The translations under genes were made by a program, and so were the position numbers. Below the pieces are notes generated by a model. It saw only the letters and a program-made list of their open reading frames with translations, was not told where the DNA came from and did no database searches. A stretch of 64,000 bases of DNA from Apostichopus japonicus (Eukaryota > Echinodermata > Holothuroidea > Aspidochirotida > Stichopodidae). Position 1 is the stretch's first letter; every line of letters starts with the position of its first letter. This document shows, piece after piece, positions 55,019 through 64,000 of this stretch. Where the stretch lies: positions 5,726,001 through 5,790,000 of the forward strand of contig NC_092577.1 of assembly GCF_037975245.1 (NCBI RefSeq), read 5' to 3'.

Positions 55019-55837
55019 GACACAGCCTACTAGGACCTGAACTACCAGGAATTATTTCTGGTAAGATATCCCTATCCATATCATAATTATTAATTATTAC
55101 ATAAAATATCATAATTACGATAATTAATATTAAGTTATAATCATATCATTACAAACGATCGTCCCTCGCGGTACGACCCTCAGCTTAGTTGATCCTGTTT
55201 ACAATCTCTTTCTTTGTTTTAATGACCGATCTTACAATATGAATAAACTACTTTAAAACTTGTGAGTTATATAAGCTGTTTATCTCTATTCCCTATGCGA
55301 TCCAAGTCATGACCCAAGTCAAATTTGTTTCATTTCATTGGGAGGTTGGAGCCCACAATTGGCATGCTGATTCGTTCAGTGTGGAGTCGTTATTGGTGGC
55401 CTTGTTTTCACTGTATCATTCAAACACATTTGAAGCATGTTGCTGATACAGAAGAAGGCATAACTTTAGATTATTTCATCAGCTATTCATAGAAATAAAC
55501 CAGTTTTCATTTCCCTTGGAGTTAACAAACTTAGTTTGTATCACTATTTGCTGGTGTGCGGGTATTTGTGTAAGAATATTCGTGTATGGTAGGTATACAT
55601 TTCAATACTTCATATATATACCTTTCAAGCAAAACATTGTTTACAAATGACCTTGATCTTCGGGAATCTAAAAGCATATGCCATTGTTGATTTACTCGTC
55701 ACTTGTAATATAGGATATAAGACATGTTAAGGCCATGTATATTTGAACAGCTGTATTATAATACGTAGAAAATACACACAACAGCTCTCTAGATTGAGCA
55801 AAGTGAAAGTCCTGATATATTTCAATTCTGTGCCGTA
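55019..55837. other. Intergenic, no gene recognised
   Basis: AT-rich with ATTATT-type stretches near 55080-55145. Confidence 0.55.
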
Positions 55838-55839
55838 TA

Positions 55840-56251
55840 TGGCAAGCCATATGTGCAATAATTCGATAAACTGAGTTTATCGCCGTTAAACTCAGTTTAT
55901 CGAGCGAAAAGCAGGGTTACCTCGATAAACTAAAGATTATCGGCGATAAACCGAGTTTATCAAATGGAAACTATGTTTTTCGCTCGATAAACTAAGTTTA
56001 TCGATAATATCTGTTTATCGATAAACTCAGTTTATCGATAAACTGAGTTTATCGAGTTGGATATGGCACGCCACATGTGGAATAACTCGATAAACCGAGT
56101 TTATCGCCGTTAACTCTGCTTTTCGATCGATAAACTAAGTTTATCGCGAAAAACACGGTCATCCAGTCGATAAACTCAGTTTATCGATCGAAAAACAGAG
56201 TTTAACGGCGATACACTCGGTTTATCGAATTATTGCACATATGGCTTGCCA
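55840..56251. mobile_element. Palindrome-rich MITE built of GATAAAC/GTTTATC units
   Basis: The inverted ends start TGGCAAGCCATATGTGCAAT and continue AATTCGATAAAC, flanked by TA (55838-55839 and 56252-56253). The interior is a run of short palindromes of the form CGATAAACTNAGTTTATCG, about a dozen half-sites, plus a diverged internal copy of the end (GGCACGCCACATGTGGAATA near 56064). No coding content. Confidence 0.85.
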
Positions 56252-56253
56252 TA

Positions 56254-58378
56254 CACGTATACAGAGAATCAGTGACAGGTTAACTTGAGTAATAGATAAG
56301 AGGTTATAACAGTATAATGTCACTTATAATTGGATTGTCTAGGGATAGATTATATTAAATTAACATGCTGGCAACTTATACCAGTTAAAAAATGGACACC
56401 TGTTCGGGGGGGTTTATCGAATATTGGGATATAAACTTGATCTTAGCCCGCACAGACTTCTTCCGTGGCCTGCTGTTCGTGTTTATCAGGTACAAATATA
56501 TATAGCCTATACAGATACAGCAATGCCTTGTTAGAGGAAAATGTGTTCTTCGAGTCAATAGTCAACTGCCGCAATAAATTGCTATAAAACTTGTGCTCGT
56601 AACTGTAAGCATAGGAGCTTGAAGCAAGCAAGTTTCGTGCTGTATACCCGATTGACCTTTGACCTATTGGATAGTACTCCTCCATTGTGCGGTAACTCCA
56701 ACCTAGTTTGTTTTAAAGCAACATTAACATTTGTGGTTCTCTTTAACAGTGAGTACTAAGTTAAAAATATTGGCCAGAACTTATCATATCCCACAGGTAG
56801 AAAACAGATATAAATCTCAACTTATACTCAATTTACATTCAATATACAATAAAACTCAATTTATACTAGAAATTATCCATATTGAAGATATCACAGCTAA
56901 AAATTCGCAGTCAGAGTTACCATGCAGAACAACAGATTTGTAATATTTTTGTTAGAGTTTACATGAACGCATAACAAGCTTTTTTTATATTTTAGCTAAC
57001 TATTTTGTAAGTTCCATTAATTTTTTTTACGCAACATGAAGCGCCATTACAAACCTACATATTTAGTTTCCTTGGTGTAAATGTTAAATGTTCAATTGTG
57101 AACTGAATTTACCATATTAACTTACATTTGACTATTTTAGACCAATTAATATGATTTATATATAGCAGTGTCGCTGGCGGCTTGAGTCAAACGCACGAGA
57201 CGAGCTTATAAGACTTGGGTTGATATGCAGATAGATGATTTGTCACGTGACTTGACTTGACGATAAAAACAAGTGACTTGTGGTTTGACTTGAAAACATC
57301 ACAAGCATTCAAGTTATCCAGTCAAGTTCTACTCTTGATGTGTTTAATTAACACGTCTTCCTGTTAAAGAATGATCTATAAATCATTGTTCCAAGTAGTA
57401 CTTACTCGCCCTCCTATAAGTCCATTACAAAATGAAATCAAATGTTTCAGTTACTAATGATAACTAATGGCGTGCCATAGATTCGTTGCTCCTTTTTTCT
57501 GTTCGAGAAAGGAAACTTGCAATTCCGTTTCGTTTATAGAATATTGGGTAAACTAATCAGTTTTTTGATAGTATCACTAAAAAGGATACTACTTTCTGTT
57601 CATTTTTTCTTTTTCTTGGAAGGTTTGAATAAAAAAAATAGAACAATTTTTGTTAAGCAGAAATATCCATATAACTTCCGCTTAGCAGCGACCGTCTGTT
57701 ATCTGTGTTTCTGCACAAACTTATAGGTTTATTTTAAAGCACCGTTACTCTGAGGAAGTATAATGTAGAATATGAGGAATTTAGATCTTCTATTAATTAT
57801 AATTGTAAGATTCTTCCTTTGTTTGTAATTTTATTCCTCTATTTGAAAGCTTGTAAATAGTATATTTTCTTCTTCTTCTTTGTGACAATTATACATGCAA
57901 TCGCAATCAAAAACATGATGGAGATAAGAAACAAATAAAAAAAAACAACTAAATAACATATTTAAGTAATTATTACATGCCTAATTAAAAAAACAACCCA
58001 ACCGAAACACCGAAACCGAATGTCGTGTTAGTTTGTAAGCATATTTCATAAGATATAAGAGTTTCAGAAAAGATGTAACCGAAGCTAACATTATACGGTT
58101 CCCAAACTCGTGAAGCTGCGCTCTGTTGAGTGAGGCGGCTATACCAGCAAATAACACAATAGTTCCTATAGACGACACACCTCACTGCGTTTGTACTTCA
58201 CAGCGTGCTTGCCAATTAACCATCCAGTCTATTTTGGGGATTGGAAGTCAACTCGAATTAGGTCCTCTATATGGCAGAACGAGTTTCATAATATGATCTT
58301 CTTCTAACACATTTCGTCATAACTAAGTGCGCAAGGCACTTTATCTCCATTGCCTCTGTTAGTCACCCAGTTGTAATG
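56254..58378. other. Intergenic, no gene recognised
   Basis: AT-rich. Short frames at 56443-56685, 56731-56943 and 57517-57726 show no domain or splice support. Confidence 0.5.
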
Positions 58379-58383
58379 CATGG

Positions 58384-58755
58384 CAGGGGCGTCGGAGCCG
58401 GTACGGCAGGTCCGGCGAACGCCGGGCCAATATTCACGGCGCAAACAGAAAACAAGAAAAGAAAACAAAAGTAGGACTAAGAAAACAAAATGGTAAAAAA
58501 TTAAGAATTAGAATGAAACAAGCAAGTAGGCTAAATGTGACTACTCTGGCATGGCAGGGGTCTTGTTTTCAAACTCGTGAAGTGCCATTTTCTGCAATCT
58601 GGGAGGCATTTTTTCAAAATTTTCTTCATTACGCTACGCGCCAACCATGGTGGCACGTAGCGTAGTTTGACCTACCAAACGTCCCCCCGATAATTATGAT
58701 AGATGGCCACACGCTGATCTGCCGTACCAATCCCAAATAGCTTCCGACGCCCCTG
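58384..58755. mobile_element. hAT-like MITE with CAGGGGCGTCGGAG ends
   Basis: The left end CAGGGGCGTCGGAGCC and right end GCTTCCGACGCCCCTG are inverted. Flanks share CATGG (58379-58383 and 58756-58760), shorter than the usual 8 bp, so the duplication may have decayed. The ends resemble those at 4664, 8257 and 10760. Confidence 0.75.
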
Positions 58756-59158
58756 CATGGGTAACTTGTAAATATAAATGAGTGCGCCGCTTGGTAGCTG
58801 CAACCATGGGAGTTATATCCGTAACAACTCCCTGCTGCAATTGCCTATGGAAATTCCCCAATGCAGGGGACACGTAGATATGGTGCACTCAGTGTATTGC
58901 CCCAAGAGGGATGGTTTGAATTATTCACACCTTGGTGTGTGGGTGTGACAAGACTAGTGACCAATGACCAGGGATTAACTTGTAAATTCAAAACAAGATT
59001 TTAAGCCTTAAAACTCTTTCCTCCTTGTTCGTTGTTTTCTTCTTATTTTAATTATACTGTAATGTTCAATTATTTCACTATATTGATGCTAAGTTTTATA
59101 TATTTCTCATCGTGATTTGCTTTTCCTTTTAAAGTTTGAAACGTTTAAGACAGTTACC
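58756..59158 (+). other. Upstream region of the SLC22 gene
   Basis: A ttttccttttaaag acceptor-like site at 59121-59134 suggests that the start codon lies in the second exon, with a 5' non-coding exon further left. No core promoter motif is convincing. Confidence 0.4.
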
Positions 59159-59572
59159 ATGGCACAGATGGCTACATTTGATGACGTACTTGAGGTCACA
59201 GGGAGGATTGGTTGGTTTCAAATAAGAAGCTTCATTTTCCTGCTCATCACTCATCTCATCGGTAGCTGGGTGGTATTTGCCCTGGTGTTCATAGGCGGCA
59301 CCAATGACCATTGGTGTACCGTCGGACAATTGGAACAGGAAGATTGCATGGAGTTGAATATGACGTCATCAGATTGTGATCAACTCAAGCGAGATTTGAC
59401 TACTTCCGGTCTCAGTGAAGGCGATGCAAAATGTATGAAGTATAACATATCGGGTAATGACGTAGTATCTGCGCTTGCGCAACTTGAAGATGTGACAAAA
59501 CCTGACGTCATTCCGTGCGACGACGGTTGGACGTACGACCGCAGCATGTACGGGATAACAGTTACCGAGGAG
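59159..59572 (+). CDS. SLC22 exon with start codon (helix 1, extracellular loop)
   Basis: 138 codons from [15 protein letters not shown] to [10 protein letters not shown], donor gtaatt. The loop contains [13 protein letters not shown], equivalent to the CxxGWxYD motif of SLC22 carriers. Confidence 0.9.
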
Positions 59573-59631
59573 GTAATTACTTACTTGCATAATTATGGCG
59601 TAAACATAAGAGATGTATGTTCTGTGAGAAG

Positions 59632-59688
<57 letters not shown>

Positions 59689-61522
59689 TGTGTGTGTGTG
59701 TGCGTGTGTGTGTGTGTGTGTGTGAATTACGGAGAATAAAAATATAAATAAATAAATCAGCCAATGTATAGTTTTTGCAGGCATTCTGTGGAATGATATT
59801 ATTGCCCGGTAAGTAGGTCTACGCACAAGGCTGGGCTAATAGTGACTATATCTTTTGTGGGGGTTGAAAGGGGCTGCCCCTACCCCCCCCCTCCCCCACA
59901 CACACCCCTGGGTTCCTCTCCCCTGGATTTGCGCCTACTCTTTGTCTTTCACAAGCTGCATGCAGTTAGCTACAGTATTGCACATAATTTATTTTCTGCA
60001 CCGAGTTAAATATTTCGTGGTGATATTCTTGTTATATATCAATGGAAATTCAGCCCCTATTGTGTGTTTGAAAACGGAATATCTCGATTTTAGTTTAATT
60101 TTTTTTATAATTTTTTTAATTGTATTTGTCATTTCATGTGATATATCTATTGTTCCCTCTCCCAACAGTGGAACTTAGTTTGCGATTACTCCACTATCCC
60201 GAATATACTCATGTCTACTTTCTTTGGTGGCATTCTCCTGGGGTGCCTGGTATTTGGATATCTAGCAGACAGGTTGGTAATTTGATGTAAACTTAAGTTT
60301 ATTAATGTGTGTTTAGGGAATGACTTTCGACTCCATTTGTCTTTGAATAAACAGATGTAACATATTAGATTGTTCACTCATTAAACATTGCAACATTAAT
60401 TTCGTAACTCAAGTCATCCTTTAATTACCGGCATATCATTTGACAATGTAATTGATGGCAATTAGATAACAGCCTTAAGATCATATTTTAGTTCTGTCAT
60501 TTCTTGCAAGAATTGTGGGCGGCTAGTTTGAAATTGACTGTTATATATAGCCTATAAATCTTTATCGCAGTTTATTGTCAAAAAAAGAAAGAAAAAAGAG
60601 TAAAACAAAAAGAAAATCGAGCGTTGAAGTCCAAATTTCATTTCTGATATAATAATTTGCTTCATACTTCCTGTATAGGAATATGAAACAATGAAGGGAT
60701 GTTATTAAAGGGCAAATCACCCCCAAAAATCAAAACTGAAAAAGAACGAGAGTAGTATCGACATGAGACGAGATACAAACAATTAAAACATAAACTACAG
60801 TCAATATCTAATGTATATCACAATATTCTGCCAGTCCGTAACGTCGATAATGATATGTAAATATATGTTAATGATATGTAAATCTGTTCTTCCCAGGATA
60901 GGACGCTATCGTGTATTCTGTATATGTATTATCGGAGCTGCGCTGTGTTCCCTTCTGTCTGCACTGTCACCACATGTGCTTGTGTTTGGAAGTTTACGGT
61001 TTATGCTTGGTTTCTTCATGTACGGTTCTGCTCTAGTGACATTTGTGATAGGTAAACGTTCTTCACAGTGGTATATATAGGCCTATTTAGTATATGTAGA
61101 GTAACATGATAAATACAAATAATTAATATGATATTTAATAATTTTAACACAAAATATCAAGAAAACGCGATGGTGTCCGAATCACTAATTATTCAAACTT
61201 TATGAAATAATTCTCTTTCCTAGGTTCAATAAACAACAATACATGAATCTATATTTATACGTTTTCACGGATCATTTGAAAAATAAGGCTTAGTGTGATT
61301 CATGGTTTGGGTAAATTCAAGATTTCTCTAGAACAAAATTCATGTTTTGAAGTGCTTTAGAACCCCGGTGTTCAAAACTGGAACAATTTTGAACCTAAAT
61401 TACAAATTAGTCCTACAAACACAATTTTGGAAATTAAGCACCCTTATTGATGTAACAAGTGTCTCCAGCGTGAGGCGATAAAGCATCTCAACGTAATATG
61501 TGTTTAAAGTTATATCCTTTAA

Positions 61523-61580
<58 letters not shown>

Positions 61581-61660
61581 GAAAATCGTAATGAGTTGGA
61601 AAATCAAGAACAGTGAAAAGACTTTCAGCCTCCACCGGGATTCGAACCACGGGCCTCCCC

Positions 61661-61759
<99 letters not shown>

Positions 61760-63989
61760 AATGTTGAAGTCTGAGTTGTAACGAAATTGTCAATGTGTTG
61801 CAATAATTTTTGTTGTTTGTTTTTTTTTTCATTTACGTTACCAAAGCAACCGAGTTGGTCCTACCTGATAAGCGAGTATATCTTGGTACAGGAGTGTGGT
61901 ATTGCTTCGCCCTGGGACAAGTACTTTTACCAGGTTTAGCCATTCTTATACCAAACTGGCGACATCTAATTATTGTAACAACGATGCCTTTTCTTCTGCT
62001 TGTTCCTGCTTTTTGGTAAGAGCACAAAATAATTTTAAGTTTTTCCTACATAGAATGAAACATATAACCTTTGATTTATTTTATCATAGTTCGTCCAATA
62101 ATAGGTTAAGTACCCTTTTGTGAGTTGCTCTCTCCACCTCTCTCTCTCTCTATCTCTCTTTTGTTCAAATTATTATCATGAAAGGTCATCCACGAACCGG
62201 GTTGGGCCTGAATAGATGAAAGATTTGAAATAAGAATGAACGAATGCACGAATGAATGAATGATTGATTGAATGGATGGATGAATCAATCGATCAATCAA
62301 TCAATCAATGGATGAATGGTAAGATCAATGGATGAGTGAATGAAAACATACGAATAATGCAATGAGTTTAGCGATCGAAAGAACGAACGAACGAACGAAC
62401 GAATGAACAAATGAACGAATGAAAAAATCAACGATTGAACAATGAACGAATGAACGAACGAACACACGAACGAACGAACTAACGAATGGACGAATGAAAG
62501 AACGAACGAACGAACGAAAGAATGAACAAATGAACGAATGAACGAACAAACGAATGAACGAATAAACGAATGAATGAACGAACGAACGAATGAACAAATG
62601 AACGAACGAACGAATAAACGAATGAACGAATGAATGAACGAACGAACGAATGAACGAATAAACGAATGAATGAACGAACGAACGAATAAACGAATGAACG
62701 AATAAACGAATGAATGAACGAACGAATGAACGAACGAACGAATAAACGAATGAACAAATAAACCAATGAATGAACGAACGAATGAACGAACGAACGAACA
62801 AACGAATAAACGGATAAACGAATGAATGAACGAACGAATGAACGAATAAACGAATGAATGAACGAACGAACGAATGAACCAATGAATGAACGAACGAACA
62901 AACGAATTGATGGATGAATGAACAAACGAACGAACGAATTGATGGACGGATGGACGGTCGGACGAAAGAAATGAATGAATGAACAAAACGAACGGACAGA
63001 CGGACGGATGAACGGATAGACAAATATATTAGGTTCGGTGTTAACTAGAGGCCCAGAGGAAGTACACGTGGTAATGACCAATGTTCCTTTTCAATGTGAT
63101 CTACTTTAAAGACAAAGGAAGTCATTATTGTTGAGCAGCTTGCTAATATCGCTAACTTGACAACAATTCATGAAACTGTATATCTTCATGGTACAAAGTG
63201 CCACAATGAGGTGTAGCTTTGTACCAGACAGAATGGGGAATATTCCCAGCAATTTGATTGGACGATAAACTTCAGCCAATGGAGATCCATTTCAAATCGG
63301 AATATTTTCTTCTAATGTGGGAAAGGGCGTCAATTATTAATATCATTTCATTGTTGAATTAACAGGTTTCTGACCGAATCTCCAAGATGGTTGGTGGCAG
63401 ATGAGAACTTTGAGGAAGCTGAAAAAGTGATTCAAGAAATTGCAAAAGTCAACAAGAAGGAGATCCCTCATAATCTGTTAACAAAACTAAGGGAAGAGGT
63501 AAATAGGTCTTCTCCTATATTGTTTTTCTTTAGAGGCGCCGAAAGAGAGGGTCAATCGGGGAGGGGGTCCGCACAAACTTTGATGGACTGAGGAACACGC
63601 TATACTTTGATTGAACTGGGGGAAAACATAAACGTTCCATCTCAATTTTCTGTAAAGTTGATTCTCTATATGCGTTCCGAAATTTTCATGCATGCAATAG
63701 GGCACTTTTTAATGACTTCCAGGTAGGGGTGAGGGGTGTCCGAGAGTCCTCATTAAAATGGTGTTCAGCGCCCTATTTGTCCACCCTTACTTTCCCGGTT
63801 TTCACTCCTCCCGACGTCACCTTTTCTGTCCTATACCAACTGCCTAAAAACTGTCTCAACAATTTCCCCAAGTCTCTGCCTTTTTTCTACACAGTATGTA
63901 AAGGCGCAAGCTGACGAGCAAACCACATTTCGCAACTTAATACGGAACCCTGTACTGATGGTGTATTTCATCTGCCTACTGTACATATG
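59159..63989 (+). CDS. SLC22-family organic ion/carnitine transporter, 5' six coding exons; 3' part outside window
   Basis: Exons 59159-59572, 60169-60272, 60897-61051, 61847-62015, 63366-63498 and 63895-63989 join in frame to 356 codons and continue past the right edge. The start is ACCATGG at 59159. The product is a plasma-membrane solute carrier of the MFS type. Exon 1 has [15 protein letters not shown], helix 1, and the long extracellular loop with WC, five further cysteines and glycosylation sites NMT and NIS. Exon 2 starts WNLVCDYS and ends with helix 2 and GYLADR, which joins IGRYR in exon 3 as the MFS signature. Exon 5 starts [18 protein letters not shown], the SLC22 signature. The substrate (cation, anion or carnitine) cannot be told from this half. 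All splice sites are GT-AG with consistent phases (0, 2, 1, 2, 0). Confidence 0.92.
59634..59724. repeat. (TA)n then (TG)n microsatellite in SLC22 intron
   Basis: About 50 bp of TA followed by about 40 bp of TG with TGCG interruptions. Confidence 0.95.
60169..60272 (+). CDS. SLC22 exon (helix 2, MFS motif)
   Basis: Acceptor ctcccaacag, donor gttggt. Encodes [15 protein letters not shown] and [15 protein letters not shown]. Ends two bases into the Arg codon. Confidence 0.9.
60273..60896 (+). other. SLC22 intron, no element assigned
   Basis: AT-rich. GGGCAAATCACCCCCAAAA near 60710 looks like a transposon fragment but has no partner in the window. Confidence 0.55.
60897..61051 (+). CDS. SLC22 exon (helices 3-4)
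   Basis: Acceptor ttcttcccag, donor gtaaac. Encodes [20 protein letters not shown] and [14 protein letters not shown]. Confidence 0.9.
61525..61577. repeat. (TA)n microsatellite left of a SINE fragment
   Basis: About 53 bp of TA within the SLC22 intron. Confidence 0.95.
61578..61661 (-). mobile_element. Truncated tRNA-derived SINE between two TA arrays
   Basis: On the minus strand: GGGGAGGCCCGTGGTTCGAA then TCCCGGTGGAGGCTGAAAGT and TTTTCACTGTTCTTGATTTTC. This matches the sequence at 43024-43085 around the B box and beyond. The A-box half is missing. Confidence 0.7.
61662..61757. repeat. (TA)n microsatellite right of the SINE fragment
   Basis: About 95 bp of TA. Confidence 0.95.
61847..62015 (+). 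CDS. SLC22 exon (helices 5-6)
   Basis: Acceptor cgttaccaaag, donor gtaaga. Encodes [20 protein letters not shown] and [10 protein letters not shown]. The Trp codon is split with the next exon. Confidence 0.9.
62215..63020. repeat. (GAAC/GAAT)n tetranucleotide-octanucleotide array in SLC22 intron
   Basis: About 800 bp of GAACGAAT, GAACGAAC, AAACGAAT and TGAATGAA units with regular higher-order variation. Three long Ser/Phe/Arg/His reading frames on the minus strand are artefacts of the array. Confidence 0.95.
63366..63498 (+). CDS. SLC22 exon (ESPRWL signature, central cytosolic loop)
   Basis: Acceptor gaattaacag, donor gtaaat. Encodes [20 protein letters not shown] to LLTKLREE. Confidence 0.92.
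63895..63989 (+). CDS. SLC22 exon (start of helix 7), last in window
   Basis: Acceptor ttctacacag, donor gtaagt. Encodes [20 protein letters not shown] and FICLLYIW-like helix residues. The gene continues to the right. Confidence 0.88.
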
Positions 63990-64000
63990 GTAAGTTTTAC

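Noticed and set aside
62297-63081. Three overlapping 200-232 codon frames rich in Ser, Phe, Arg and His
   Set aside because: Tetranucleotide array artefacts inside an SLC22 intron, with no domain or start context.

Overview
The window is nuclear DNA from an AT-rich, repeat-laden invertebrate animal. Multi-exon genes with GT-AG introns, many DNA-transposon derivatives, LINE tails, tRNA-derived SINEs and long microsatellites all point to a metazoan. Gene content (type-3-like adenylate cyclase, SLC22 transporter, lineage-duplicated class A GPCRs, secreted PAN/apple-like protein) fits an echinoderm or another invertebrate deuterostome. That placement is inference; no marker gene fixes the species.

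Layout. (1) 267-2615, plus: last three coding exons of an adenylate cyclase closest to ADCY3; the rest lies left of the window. (2) 2.7-14.8 kb: no confident host gene. It holds three non-autonomous hAT-like elements, two with exact 8-bp target duplications and one with a 7/8 match. One is nested in the C-terminal remnant of a CR1-like LINE. TA-dinucleotide arrays and a pyrimidine minisatellite also occur. (3) 14839-23573, plus: a complete four-exon gene for a secreted protein made of a signal peptide and four six-cysteine PAN/apple-like modules. Its internal introns are all phase 1. Intron 2 hosts a 4.5-kb CACTG-ended element with an antisense C2H2 zinc-finger exon, and an antisense LINE remnant ends close to the exon-3 acceptor. 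Intron 3 ends in about 420 bp of a TCCTC pentanucleotide array beside the exon-4 acceptor. (4) 23.8-35.4 kb: transposon territory, with a long-TIR element enclosing a dead Tx1-like LINE reverse transcriptase, a 180-codon hypothetical ORF, and a 4.5-kb CACTG-ended element with subterminal TTAGTC arrays and an internal palindrome.

(5) 39.87-50.4 kb: a tandem duplication with a unit of about 5.2-5.3 kb. Each copy has one intact intronless GPCR on the minus strand (366 and 370 aa) and a TGACCT-rich satellite. A second zinc-finger fragment lies just left of the duplication. (6) 50.4-58.8 kb: SINEs (one split by a LINE), diverged tandem repeats, a 412-bp element built of GATAAAC/GTTTATC palindromes, and a fourth hAT-like element. 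(7) 59159-63989, plus: first six coding exons of an SLC22-family (organic ion/carnitine) transporter, running off the right edge.

The host genes do not form an operon or an obvious pathway. Cyclase, GPCRs, transporter and secreted protein are independent units separated by repeats.
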